From an uncultured Clostridia bacterium (GTDB lineage Bacteria; Bacillota; Clostridia; Christensenellales; Borkfalkiaceae), in assembly GCA_947627515.1 (NCBI GenBank), contig CANQWI010000007.1, forward strand, positions 1-33,412: 33,412 bases of DNA, given 5' to 3'. The notes beneath the pieces are model-generated. The model saw only the letters and a list, made by a program, of their open reading frames with translations, was not told the origin of the DNA and made no database searches. Numbering within the stretch: position 1 is the stretch's first letter; every line of letters starts with the position of its first letter. Shown here piece by piece: positions 16,473 through 25,154 of this stretch. Both the position numbers and the translations under genes were made by a program.

Positions 16473-18580
16473 AGCATACTCCTTTGTGAATGGCCGCGGG
16501 TGGGCGGGCCCTGTACCTCCACGGTCTCATCGGTAAGGGGGTCGACGGCCGTCTCCGCAGCCAGCGGGGCGCAGTTGTAGACCTCAAACCGACAGCCGCC
16601 GAGGACATACCGTCTGAGCGGGAAGCCTCTCCCCTCCTCGTCCGTCAGCGTGTAAAAGGGCCGCCTGTCGCAGGAGGAGCAGGTCTTTTCGAAGGGGCAA
16701 TAGCAAAGGTCCATCACCTTGATTGCCCCCCGCGCGAGCGCAAAGGCACCCTCCGCGGAGAGCCTCTCCTGCTCAAAATGGTCGATCTCCTTGGAGAGGG
16801 CAAAATAGGTCGCCCCCGCGTCAATGACGCCCCTGACCGCAAAGCGGTTGGTGAGATTGAAGCCCGTGCCCGCAAAGAGGGTGAGGCCGTATTTTTTGGC
16901 GAGCGCGATGCCGTAATAGCCCTCGCAGTAGATCCCCGCGTATTCCCCGAAATGGGGCGCAAGGGCCCGCTCGTCCTCGGATGAAAGGAGCGGCGGCAGA
17001 TATAAAAAGACGTCCTCTCCCCCCTCAGGCAGGCGGGAGTAGTCGTCGGGCTTTACGATCCTGATGTCCGCATTCCCCGCTTTTCGCGCAATAAGTGCGG
17101 TTTTTTTGGAAATCTTAGGAGGCAGAGCGGGCTCCGCGGGCCGAAGCTCCCGAAGCGTTCTCGGCGGGTCGAGAAGGAGGGCAAGGGCCTCGTAAAACTC
17201 CCGCCGCAGGGCATTCAGCACCGATTTGGGGAGGAACACGCCGTCCGTTTCGAAGCGGATGCGGGGGGTGAGGGGCAGGCCGTCCGTCCTTTGGAAGCAG
17301 CGCAGAAGCTCCTCCTCGGTGAGCGGGGCACTTTTGGCAGCCTCCAAACGGGGCGAGCCGATGAAGTCAAAGTCAAGCTCCTCGCAGGAGATCATCGGTC
17401 GTTTTTCCGCAAAAAAGCCGACATATAGCTCGATTTCCCGTTTCCTCTCCCCTGCAAGGGCACGCGCTGCGGCGGCCGTATCCGTCGTCACGCAGACGAT
17501 GTCCCCCTCCTTGACGCGGGCGGTCGTATTCAAAAAGAACCCACCTTGTCCCTGCTCGGAAAAGGTCGCGCCCGCAACCTCCTCCCCGCCGCGTAGCAGC
17601 TTGAACCCGTCCCCCCTTTGCGGAGTAAAATCGCTCCTGCAGAAGGGCCTTCCGCGGACAAGGGAGACCCTCCCGACCTCCTCGCCGATGTGGCCCTGCA
17701 CTCTGCGGGAGAGGAGCGTTTTGTCCTGTCCGAAGGCGAGCCCATGCGTGAAATTTCCGCGGTTATATGCGCGTTTGAGGTCGGAGAGCGTCCCCTCCGC
17801 AGGCAAATTTGAGAGGCAGTCCCTCACATATTTTACCGCGGCGGCGCAGTAGGCGGGACGACGCATGCGGCCCTCGATCTTGAGGGAGCACACCCCCGCC
17901 TCGATGTATTTTCCGATCTCCTCCCCCATCGAGAGGTCGGAGAGGGAGAGCGCGTAGGCAGGTCTCTCATACCCGATGCGGTCGATGGAGTACCGTTTCC
18001 TGCACGGCTGCTTGCATCTGCCGCGGTTGCCGCTGTTGTTGCCCGCAAAGGAGCTCATGTAGCACTGCCCCGAGAAGCAGGTGCAGAGTGCCCCCTGCAC
18101 AAAGGCCTCCGTCTCGATGATTTTTGCAATGCTCCTTATCTCGCCGAGGGGGGTCTCGCGGGCAAGCACCACCCTCGAAAAGCCGTACTCCTTGGCGACC
18201 TCCGCGCCGCGGACGCTGCAGCACCCGCCCTGCGTGGAGAGATGGAGAACGATCTCGGGCCACAGCTTTTTGACCTCTCTCCCGAGAAAGAGGTCCTGTA
18301 TCAGAATTGCGTCCGCGCCGTTTTCCCATGCCTCTTTGACGGAGGAGAAAAAGGCGTCCGTCTCGCTGTCCTTGACGAGCGTGTTGAGCGCGACATACAC
18401 CCTTGCCCCGAGAAGATGGGCAAAGCGGGTGACGCGCATCAGTGCGGCCTTGTCGAAATTGACGGCACTCTCGCGGGCGGAAAAGCGCGTGAGGCCGAGA
18501 TAAATCGCATCCGCGCCCGCATTCAAGGCCGCATACGCCGTCTGTTCATCCCCCGCGGGGGCAAGAATTTCGGGTCTCAT
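16469..18580 (-). CDS. U32 family peptidase (DUF3656, RlhA/YdcP-like)
   Basis: 703 residues. N-terminal TIM-barrel start PEILAPAGD; the U32 signature lies near 158-180 (EAFVQGALCTCFSGQCYMSS) with further cysteines in GRCKQPCRKRY, a likely metal or Fe-S site. A C-terminal region after about 380 corresponds to DUF3656, followed by a second cysteine set near 640 (CYCPFEKTCSSC). The nearest characterised relative is E. coli RlhA, needed for hydroxylation of 23S rRNA C2501, so an RNA-modification role is more likely than proteolysis. The ATG overlaps the hprK stop (ATGA), and its own stop overlaps the mutS2 start. Confidence 0.92.
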   Translation of the reverse strand: MRPEILAPAGDEQTAYAALNAGADAIYLGLTRFSARESAVNFDKAALMRVTRFAHLLGARVYVALNTLVKDSETDAFFSSVKEAWENGADAILIQDLFLGREVKKLWPEIVLHLSTQGGCCSVRGAEVAKEYGFSRVVLARETPLGEIRSIAKIIETEAFVQGALCTCFSGQCYMSSFAGNNSGNRGRCKQPCRKRYSIDRIGYERPAYALSLSDLSMGEEIGKYIEAGVCSLKIEGRMRRPAYCAAAVKYVRDCLSNLPAEGTLSDLKRAYNRGNFTHGLAFGQDKTLLSRRVQGHIGEEVGRVSLVRGRPFCRSDFTPQRGDGFKLLRGGEEVAGATFSEQGQGGFFLNTTARVKEGDIVCVTTDTAAAARALAGERKREIELYVGFFAEKRPMISCEELDFDFIGSPRLEAAKSAPLTEEELLRCFQRTDGLPLTPRIRFETDGVFLPKSVLNALRREFYEALALLLDPPRTLRELRPAEPALPPKISKKTALIARKAGNADIRIVKPDDYSRLPEGGEDVFLYLPPLLSSEDERALAPHFGEYAGIYCEGYYGIALAKKYGLTLFAGTGFNLTNRFAVRGVIDAGATYFALSKEIDHFEQERLSAEGAFALARGAIKVMDLCYCPFEKTCSSCDRRPFYTLTDEEGRGFPLRRYVLGGCRFEVYNCAPLAAETAVDPLTDETVEVQGPPTRGHSQRSML

Positions 18581-19503
18581 CGTCCGATCGTGCGCTGGAT
18601 GAGTTCCTGCGCTGCGTCGTAGCCCATGGCCTTGAGACGGAAATTGCGGGCCGCGACCTCGATGAGGATGGCAAGATTCCGTCCGGGGGAGACGGGAACG
18701 GTGAGCTTGGGAATGCGGATCCCGAGGATCTCCTCATAGCTCCCCTCGCCGCCGATGCGGTCATATTCCTTTTCCTGCCGCCAGTGCTCGAGCTCCATCA
18801 CGAGCTCCAGCTCCTTCTCCCCGAGAATGGAGCCCGAACCGTACATGTTTTTGACGTTGATGATGCCGATGCCGCGCAATTCCATAAAGTAGCGGATGCG
18901 CTCGGGAGCGGTGCCGACAAGCTTGTTCTCGATATTTTTAATGAGCACGGAGTCGTCCGCGACGAGGCGGTGCCCCCGCTTGATGAGCTCCATGGCCGTC
19001 TCGCTCTTTCCCACGCCGCTCTCGCCCGTGAGCATGAGGCCGACGCCGAAGACATCCATGAGGACGCCATGCTTGGTCGTCTTGGGCGCGAGGAGCTTGG
19101 AGAGATAGTCGTAAAGCTGTGCCATGATGACCGTGGTCATCTTCCCCGTGCGAAAGACGGGCGTCCCCGTTTTGCGGGCAAACTCCATCATCTCGGGCGG
19201 CACGGGCAGGTCGCGGGCGAACACGACGCAGGGGATCTGTCCGCATTCAAAGAGCTTTTTCACCCGCTCCACCCGCTCCTCGGGCGAGAAGGAGCGCATG
19301 TACTCGTGCTCCGTCTGACCGATGAGCATGATGCGCTCGGAATCAAACATGCTAAAAAAACCCGCAAGCCTCAGCCCCGGCCTGTCCACGCTGATATTGG
19401 TGAAGGTCAAAATGCCCCGTCCCGCATGCAGGACCTCGAGATTGAGGTCGGACGCGAATTTGTCGAGCATGACCGTCTCCTGCGGCAACCAGATCTCATC
19501 CAT
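18577..19503 (-). CDS. hprK: HPr kinase/phosphorylase
   Basis: 308 residues. Bifunctional sensor that phosphorylates or dephosphorylates HPr on serine and so drives carbon catabolite control. N-terminal half (about 1-130) is the MurF-like regulatory domain. The catalytic half has HGVLMDV (145-151), Walker A GESGVGKS (160-167), VADD (about 181-184) and the family signature MELRGIGIINVKNMYG (207-222). The C-terminal helix includes RNFRLKAMGYDAA. Two starts are possible: 19503, used here, or an internal ATG at 19470 that has a better AGGAG site and gives 297 residues; Bacillus HprK has 310. It sits between a HAD phosphatase and a U32 gene in the uvrC operon, as in many Clostridia. No ptsH is in the window. 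Confidence 0.97.
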   Translation of the reverse strand: MDEIWLPQETVMLDKFASDLNLEVLHAGRGILTFTNISVDRPGLRLAGFFSMFDSERIMLIGQTEHEYMRSFSPEERVERVKKLFECGQIPCVVFARDLPVPPEMMEFARKTGTPVFRTGKMTTVIMAQLYDYLSKLLAPKTTKHGVLMDVFGVGLMLTGESGVGKSETAMELIKRGHRLVADDSVLIKNIENKLVGTAPERIRYFMELRGIGIINVKNMYGSGSILGEKELELVMELEHWRQEKEYDRIGGEGSYEEILGIRIPKLTVPVSPGRNLAILIEVAARNFRLKAMGYDAAQELIQRTIGR

Positions 19504-19506
19504 TGC

Positions 19507-20316
19507 TTATTCCCCCATTGCGTATTTCATAAGTGCCTCGGCGACCCCGTCCTCCTCGCAGGAGGCAACGACCGTCGCCTGTTTTTTCAAGGCCTCCTCT
19601 GCATTTCCGACGGCGAATCGCCCGCCCGCGTTCTCGAGCATGGGAAGATCGTTCATCTGATCCCCGATGGCGGCGATCCTCTCCCGCGGGACGCCGTAGT
19701 AGTCGGAGAGAAACTGCACGGCCGAGGCCTTGCTCTGACCTTTCGGCATGACCTCGACAAGGTAGGGCGAGGAGCAGGTGACAAAGAATTCATCCCCGAG
19801 TGCGGATGCGGTCTCGGCGGCGACCCTGTCTCTGTCCTTGGCCTCGACCATTGCGAGGACCTTGACGACCTTGACGGAATTTGAAGCCACCATGTCCGAG
19901 AGGTGCGGCTGTATTTTCCCCTTCACGCGGCAAATTTCCTCATAGATCCTAAGAGGCTCGTCGTCCATATTGGAGAAAAAGTCGTCCCCCGTGTAGACGT
20001 GGACATGGTACCCGCATTTTTCAAAGTAGCGGATGCATTTTAAGGCATGGTCCCTTGAAAATCCGTCGCTCTTGAGAAGCTCGCCCGTGCGCACATCCGC
20101 GACCATCGCGCCCTGATAGGCGACCGCAAGCCCGTCCTCGAGACCGAGCTCTTTCATCCGCGGCAGAATGGAGCTCATCATTCTGCCCGTGACGACGGCA
20201 AAGATGCCGCCCGCCCTTCTGTAATTTGCAATGGCCGCCTTGTTGGCCTCGGAGACCGTCCCGTCCTCGCGGACGAGGGTACCGTCAAAATCCGACAAAA
20301 AGAGTTGGTATCTCAT
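19507..20316 (-). CDS. HAD-superfamily phosphatase, Cof type
   Basis: 269 residues. Motif I DFDGTLV with the nucleophilic aspartate near residue 9, motif II in VVTGR (about 41-45), a C2-type cap domain (about 85-185), a lysine in GQSKASAVQFL (about 195), and motif IV IGDQMNDLPML (about 216-226). This is the Cof/sugar-phosphatase branch, acting on sugar phosphates or nucleotide-type cofactors; the substrate cannot be assigned. The ATG overlaps the uvrC stop (ATGA), and hprK follows after three bases, so translation is coupled. Confidence 0.92.
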   Translation of the reverse strand: MRYQLFLSDFDGTLVREDGTVSEANKAAIANYRRAGGIFAVVTGRMMSSILPRMKELGLEDGLAVAYQGAMVADVRTGELLKSDGFSRDHALKCIRYFEKCGYHVHVYTGDDFFSNMDDEPLRIYEEICRVKGKIQPHLSDMVASNSVKVVKVLAMVEAKDRDRVAAETASALGDEFFVTCSSPYLVEVMPKGQSKASAVQFLSDYYGVPRERIAAIGDQMNDLPMLENAGGRFAVGNAEEALKKQATVVASCEEDGVAEALMKYAMGE

Positions 20317-22118
20317 AAGCTTTCAAAATAAGTATGGACACGCGCGGCGAGCTCCAAACCGATCCCCTCCACCTCTGCAAGCTCCTCGACGGAGGCGCGC
20401 ATGATGCTGTCGATGGTGCCGAACCTCTGCATGAGGGCGAGCCGCTTCTTCTTTCCCACGCCGTCGATCTCCTCGAGGACGGAGATGAGACTTCTTTTGG
20501 AATGCAGATTGCGGAAGTATGCGACGGCAAAGCGGTGCGCCTCGTCACGGATGCGCTGGAGCATTTTCAGGCTGTAATCGTGCTTGTCGATGCGGATGGG
20601 CTTCTCACTTTTGAGGGTAAAGATCTCCTCCTCTTGCTTGGCGAGAGCAACGAGGTCGATGTCGGTGATCTCAAGCTCGTCAAAGACCTCCTTCACCGCG
20701 GAGAGCTGCCCCCTGCCGCCGTCAATGACGATGAGACGGGGACGGGGGAATTTCTCCTCCTCGTCTGTGCCGAGCTTGGAGAGCCTGCGGCGCAGTACCT
20801 CCTGAAGAGAGGCAAAGTCGTTTGCCCCCTCCACCGTTTTGACACGGAAGCGCCTGTACTCGTACTTGTCTGCCTCGCCGTCCGTGAAGACGACCATGCT
20901 CCCGACCTTATCCACCCCCGAAATGTCCGAGATATCGTAGCATTCCATGCGCTTGGGGTATGCGGAGAGGGAGAGCTGCTCCTTGAGACGCTCGCAGGCC
21001 TTCACCGTCATGTCGTCCCTGTGGGCGATCGCGGAGACGGAACGCTCGAGATAGTCCTTGGCATTCGCCGCCGCCATGTCGAGAAGCTCCCTTCTGACGC
21101 CGAGCTTCGGATGAACGAGCTCGACGCCCCGCCCCGCCTTCTCCTTTAAAAAAACCGCGAGGGCAGCCTCCTCCGAGAGCTCCTCGAGGATGATCTCATG
21201 CGGGATCTCGTGTGCGGAGTAGTACTGGGTGAGAAAGCTCGTGAGGCTCTCCCCGCTGTCCGACGCCCCCGCGTCCGCGTGAAAAGTGCGGCTCCCCTGC
21301 ATGCTGCCCCTGCGGGTGACGAGAAGGGAGACCGCCGTATACAGACCGTTCGTCTCGATCGCCCAGACATCCGCATCGACGTCCCTCGGCATCGAGGTGA
21401 TGCGCTTGCACTTGAGTGCGGAGAGCATGCGGATCTTGTTGCGGTAGTCGAGGGCGAGCTCGAACTGCTCCTCCTCGGCAAATTTCCGCATCCGCTCCTT
21501 GAGGAGCTCCTCCGCTTCCTCGTAGTTGCCCGCAAGGAAAGAAAGCACTCTTTCGACCCGCTCCGCATACTCCTCCCGCGTGCACATATGTGCGCAGGGG
21601 GCGAGACAGCGGCCGAGATGATAGTCAAGGCAAGGCTTTGCGGGCTTCTCCCTGACGGAGACGGCGCAGGTGCGGATATTGTAGACCCTTGCGGCGATGT
21701 CGATGATCTCCTTGCAGCTGACCCCGCCCATAAAGGGGCCGAAGTACCTGCCGTCCCTCGTGATGCGGCGGGTGATGAGGATGCGGGGATACTGCTCACG
21801 CGTCGTCACCTTGATGTAGGGGTAGGTCTTATCGTCCTTTAAAAGAATATTGTACTTGGGCTTGTATTTTTTGATGAGATTGTTCTCGAGGGCGAGCGCG
21901 TCGGCCTCCGTGGGCGCGACGATGTAGTAAAAGTCGGCAATGCTGTCGACCATCGCCTGCACCTTGACGGGCTTTTCAGAGGAATGAAAATACTGCCGCA
22001 CGCGATTCTTGAGCACGCGGGCCTTTCCGACATAAATGACCGTCCTGTCGCTGTCGAGCATGACGTATACGCCGGGAGAATCCGGAAGCAGCTTGAGTTT
22101 TTCGCGTATAACGTCCAT
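20313..22118 (-). CDS. uvrC: Excinuclease ABC subunit C
   Basis: 601 residues from ATG 22118. UvrC makes both incisions in nucleotide-excision repair with UvrA and UvrB. GIY-YIG nuclease (about 10-95: PGVYVM, TVIYVGKA), a cysteine cluster (about 145-175), UVR domain (about 200-235, LKERMRKFAEEEQFELALDYRNKI), RNase H-like nuclease (about 370-530, with YDISDISG and VIDGGRGQL), and a C-terminal tandem helix-hairpin-helix (IDGVGKKKR, VEGIGLELA). A GTG five codons upstream lies inside the -10 box and cannot be the start. The ATG is six bases after TATAAT and has no ribosome binding site, predicting a leaderless mRNA. First gene of the uvrC-HAD-hprK-U32-mutS2 operon. Confidence 0.97.
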   Translation of the reverse strand: MDVIREKLKLLPDSPGVYVMLDSDRTVIYVGKARVLKNRVRQYFHSSEKPVKVQAMVDSIADFYYIVAPTEADALALENNLIKKYKPKYNILLKDDKTYPYIKVTTREQYPRILITRRITRDGRYFGPFMGGVSCKEIIDIAARVYNIRTCAVSVREKPAKPCLDYHLGRCLAPCAHMCTREEYAERVERVLSFLAGNYEEAEELLKERMRKFAEEEQFELALDYRNKIRMLSALKCKRITSMPRDVDADVWAIETNGLYTAVSLLVTRRGSMQGSRTFHADAGASDSGESLTSFLTQYYSAHEIPHEIILEELSEEAALAVFLKEKAGRGVELVHPKLGVRRELLDMAAANAKDYLERSVSAIAHRDDMTVKACERLKEQLSLSAYPKRMECYDISDISGVDKVGSMVVFTDGEADKYEYRRFRVKTVEGANDFASLQEVLRRRLSKLGTDEEEKFPRPRLIVIDGGRGQLSAVKEVFDELEITDIDLVALAKQEEEIFTLKSEKPIRIDKHDYSLKMLQRIRDEAHRFAVAYFRNLHSKRSLISVLEEIDGVGKKKRLALMQRFGTIDSIMRASVEELAEVEGIGLELAARVHTYFESL

Positions 22119-22124
22119 AATACT

Positions 22125-22153
22125 ATTATACACGTCTTTTGCTGACTTTTCAA
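22125..22153 (-). promoter_or_regulatory. Promoter of the uvrC-hprK-mutS2 operon
   Basis: TTGAAA (22153-22148), 17-base spacer, TATAAT (22130-22125). The uvrC ATG follows after six bases. Confidence 0.8.
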
Positions 22154-22204
22154 GAAAATTTCAGAACGAAAATAAAATTTTGTGCCGCAGCCGAAAAAGA
22201 GGGC

Positions 22205-22543
22205 TCAGTCGCCCAAAAACTCGACACCCTTCAAGAGCACGTCGTTGACAATGTCCCCCGCAGCCATGTAAAAGATGATCTTGCCGTGCCGCTCGCTCCT
22301 CACGAGGCCGACGTCCTTCAAAAACCGCAGCTGATGCGAGACCGTCGTCTGGTTGATATTGAGCACCCGCGAAATATCGGTAACGCACATTTCCGAGATC
22401 GCGAGCGCGGATAAAATTTTCAGCCGCGTTCCGTCCGCAAAGATCGAAAAAAAGCGCACGAGGGAGGAGAGGATCTCCCCGTCGGGGACATAATCCTCTA
22501 CCATGTCCTTCGTACGCCTGTCGAGAAGCAATGTCTCTGCCAT
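22205..22543 (-). CDS. ArsR-family transcriptional regulator
   Basis: 112 residues from the ATG at 22543, which has AGGAGG six bases upstream; a longer frame would include that site. Winged helix-turn-helix: FADGTRLKILSAL (about 35-47), MCVTDISRVLNINQTTVSHQLRFLKDVGLV (recognition helix about 62-85) and a wing ERHGKIIFYMA. The metal site is not obvious: one cysteine lies in the CVTD position used by ArsR/CadC-type alpha3 sites, with no second cysteine beside it. It follows the copper operon by 88 bases and may be its last gene, or may act independently; a CACATATGTG palindrome at 22586-22595 is a possible operator. The ligand is unknown. Confidence 0.9.
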   Translation of the reverse strand: MAETLLLDRRTKDMVEDYVPDGEILSSLVRFFSIFADGTRLKILSALAISEMCVTDISRVLNINQTTVSHQLRFLKDVGLVRSERHGKIIFYMAAGDIVNDVLLKGVEFLGD

Positions 22544-22631
22544 AAAAAACCTCCTTTTTGTGACAGCATAACATCTGCAAACGCGCACATATGTGAAGGT
22601 TTTTTGGTCTTTTGGCGAAATTTGACGAAAG

Positions 22632-22841
22632 CTACAGGATGGCCTTGGGCTCGTAGCCCGCCTCGGTCACGGCGGCGAGAAGAACGTCGTTTCCGACCTC
22701 CTTCGTGAGCTCCACGACCGCGGTCTTGTTCTCGAGGCTGACCTCGGCCGATTTCACACCGTCCACCCCTTCGAGCGCGTCTTTCACGTGCTTGACGCAG
22801 TGCCGGCACATCATGCCGTCCACAAGAATTGTCTTTTTCAT
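22632..22841 (-). CDS. copZ: CopZ-like copper chaperone, possible internal start within copA
   Basis: 69 residues from an ATG in the copA frame, preceded at eight bases by AAGGAG (22855-22850). It reads MKKTILVDGMMCRHC and has the length and sequence of a free CopZ/HMA chaperone that passes Cu(I) to CopA or CsoR. No stop codon separates it from copA, so the same domain is either always made as the pump's tail, or made both fused and free by internal initiation. The strength of the embedded site argues for some free product. Confidence 0.6.
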   Translation of the reverse strand: MKKTILVDGMMCRHCVKHVKDALEGVDGVKSAEVSLENKTAVVELTKEVGNDVLLAAVTEAGYEPKAIL

Positions 22842-25154
22842 AGTAATATCTCCTTTTTGAATTATTTTTTCCGTCTGAGGGGAAGGGAGCGGCTTCGATT
22901 CAGAGACCTCCCTCTTCACAGGCTGCAAGGCGGGAGCCCGTGCGGACCCTCCTCCAAATCTCACCAGCCGCAGGGCGTTTGTCACGACAAAGAGGGAGGA
23001 AAGGCTCATCGCCGCTGCCCCGATCATGGGGTTCAGCGAGACGCCCGCCCACGCGAACACGCCTGCCGCGAGCGGAATGCCGATACAGTTGTAGAAAAAA
23101 GCCCAAAAGAGGTTCTGCTTGATGATGCGCATCGTCCTCTTTGAGAGTGCAAGGGCCTTGGGAAGCGTCCTTAAGTCCCCGCTGACGAGCACGGCGTCCG
23201 CACTCTCGATGGCGACATCCGTGCCGTTTCCCATTGCGATGCCGACGTCGGCCTCCTTGAGGGCAGGGGCGTCATTGATGCCGTCCCCAACCATCGCGAC
23301 ATAGGATTTTTTGCGACTTATTGCGTGATTTTCTGCCATCGCCTGTTCATTTCTCTCTCGCGCCTGCCTGATAAAGGCGAGCTTATCCTCGGGCAAAAGC
23401 TCCGACCGCACACAGGCGTCATAGGACGGAAAGCCTGCCTCGCGGGCAATGTAGGAGGCGACGGCCTGATTGTCCCCCGTCAGCATCACGGGGAGACAGC
23501 CCGCCTTTACAAGGCCCTCGACCGCCTCGCGGCTCCCCTCCTTCAGCGTGTCCGCAAGGGCAAAAAGGGCAAGCACGTCTTTTTCATCGGAAAGAAAGAG
23601 GACGGTTTTCCCCTCGGCGGTCAGCTCTTCAAAATCTGCAAGATATTGCTCGAATTTGACCCCTCGGGCCTGCAGCATGCGCTCATTTCCGAGAAAATAG
23701 GTGCGGCCGTTTACCCTGCCGACCGCTCCCTGCCCCGTGACATAGGAGACGTCCTCGGCGGGCTCCCCCGTGCCGCAGAAATCGGCGATACAGCGGGCGA
23801 GCGGATGATTGAGCCTGCTCTCAAGGGCATATGCGATCCTCTTTGCGGCCGCCGCGTCCCCGTTGGCCTCGAAATGCACCACCTGCGGCGTACCCACGGT
23901 GAGAGTCGCCGTCTTGTCGAGCCACACTTCATGCACCGACGCCATTTTCTGCAGGGCCTCGGCATTTTTGTATAAAATTCCGAGCGCGGCACCTCTCCCC
24001 GTCGCCGCCATGACCGCCACAGGAGTCGCAAGGCCGAGCGCACACGGACAGGAAATGACGAGCACGCACACCGCATAATTCATCGCGCTTGACAAATTCC
24101 ACGTCGAGAAATACCACGAAAGGAAGGTGACGACTGCAATGAGGAGGACCGCGGGGACAAAGACGGCAGCGACCTTATCCGCGAGCTTCTGAATGGGCGC
24201 CTTGGAGGAACCCGCCTCGCGCACAAGTCGAATAATGGACATCAGCATGGTGTCTGCGCCCACTTTTTCGGCACATATCTTGAGATATCCGTCCTTCACG
24301 ATGCATGCGGAGACCGCCGTTTCCCCCTCAAACAACTCGACGGGAAGGCTCTCCCCGGTGACCGCGGACTTGTCGACAAAGGCATGCCCCTCCACGACGG
24401 TACCGTCCACGGCAATCGATTCACCCTGCTTTACAATAACAATGTCCCCCTCCTCCACCTCGGAGAGCGGGACGGTAAGCTGTCCCCCTGCCCGTTCCAC
24501 CGTGACGGTATCGGGGGCGAGGTAGCGAAGCCTCTCGATCTCCCGTCCCGTGCGCTTTTTGGACTTATCCTCGAGCCATTTGCCCAGCGTGACGAGGGTG
24601 ACGATCATCGCCGCCGATTCGAAATAGAGCGCGTCAGTCATGGGTTCGAGGCAGGCGAGCACGATGCTGTACACAAAGGAGACGCCCGCCCCCAGCGAGA
24701 CAAGGGTGTCCATATTCGGCACCAATTTGATCGCCGCACGCACCCCGCTCACAAAAAATCTGTAGTTTATCAGCAAAATCACCGCGGTGAGGCCGAGCTG
24801 AAAGCCGTGATTCCACCAGCCCATCGGCGTCGGGAGCTTTAGCATGCACCCCATCGACAAGTACATCACGGGGAGAAGCAGCACGAGGGAGCACAGAAAA
24901 CGGACGGAGAGGGTGAGGAGCTCCCGCTTTTTTTCGGGCGTTTTGCCGTAGTCAAAAATGCCGTAGCCGAGAGAGGTGACCGCGGAGAGGATCTGCGACT
25001 CGGGGAGATTTTTCTCGTCAAACTCCACCTCCATGCACTCGCCCATGAGCGAAACCGCGCAATAAGTGACTGTTTTCAATTTTTTTACCGTACGCTCGAT
25101 GCCCGCCGCACACGCCGCGCAGCTCATCCCCGTCACGGAGTATTTCTTTTTCAT
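22632..25154 (-). CDS. copA: Copper-exporting P1B-ATPase fused in frame to a CopZ domain
   Basis: 840 residues. N-terminal metal-binding domain with GMSCAAC (9-15), eight predicted membrane helices, TGES loop, CPC motif in VISCPCALG, phosphorylation loop reading DKTATLT instead of DKTGTLT, HP motif (NHPLA), GDGINDAP, and the YN and MxLSS membrane residues of Cu(I) pumps near the C-terminus. Most CopA proteins end after the last helix (about residue 740). Here about 30 linker residues follow, then a second metal-binding domain of 69 residues with GMMCRHC. The linker DNA includes a good ribosome binding site and ATG for a separate CopZ. Cu(I) export to the outside is the expected role. The ATG overlaps the csoR stop. 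Confidence 0.95.
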   Translation of the reverse strand: MKKKYSVTGMSCAACAAGIERTVKKLKTVTYCAVSLMGECMEVEFDEKNLPESQILSAVTSLGYGIFDYGKTPEKKRELLTLSVRFLCSLVLLLPVMYLSMGCMLKLPTPMGWWNHGFQLGLTAVILLINYRFFVSGVRAAIKLVPNMDTLVSLGAGVSFVYSIVLACLEPMTDALYFESAAMIVTLVTLGKWLEDKSKKRTGREIERLRYLAPDTVTVERAGGQLTVPLSEVEEGDIVIVKQGESIAVDGTVVEGHAFVDKSAVTGESLPVELFEGETAVSACIVKDGYLKICAEKVGADTMLMSIIRLVREAGSSKAPIQKLADKVAAVFVPAVLLIAVVTFLSWYFSTWNLSSAMNYAVCVLVISCPCALGLATPVAVMAATGRGAALGILYKNAEALQKMASVHEVWLDKTATLTVGTPQVVHFEANGDAAAAKRIAYALESRLNHPLARCIADFCGTGEPAEDVSYVTGQGAVGRVNGRTYFLGNERMLQARGVKFEQYLADFEELTAEGKTVLFLSDEKDVLALFALADTLKEGSREAVEGLVKAGCLPVMLTGDNQAVASYIAREAGFPSYDACVRSELLPEDKLAFIRQARERNEQAMAENHAISRKKSYVAMVGDGINDAPALKEADVGIAMGNGTDVAIESADAVLVSGDLRTLPKALALSKRTMRIIKQNLFWAFFYNCIGIPLAAGVFAWAGVSLNPMIGAAAMSLSSLFVVTNALRLVRFGGGSARAPALQPVKREVSESKPLPSPQTEKIIQKGDITMKKTILVDGMMCRHCVKHVKDALEGVDGVKSAEVSLENKTAVVELTKEVGNDVLLAAVTEAGYEPKAIL

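Noticed and set aside
17093-17101. AAGTGCGGT, identical to the Haemophilus uptake-signal core
   Set aside because: I noticed only this copy and the host is not a Pasteurellaceae; coincidence within the U32 gene.
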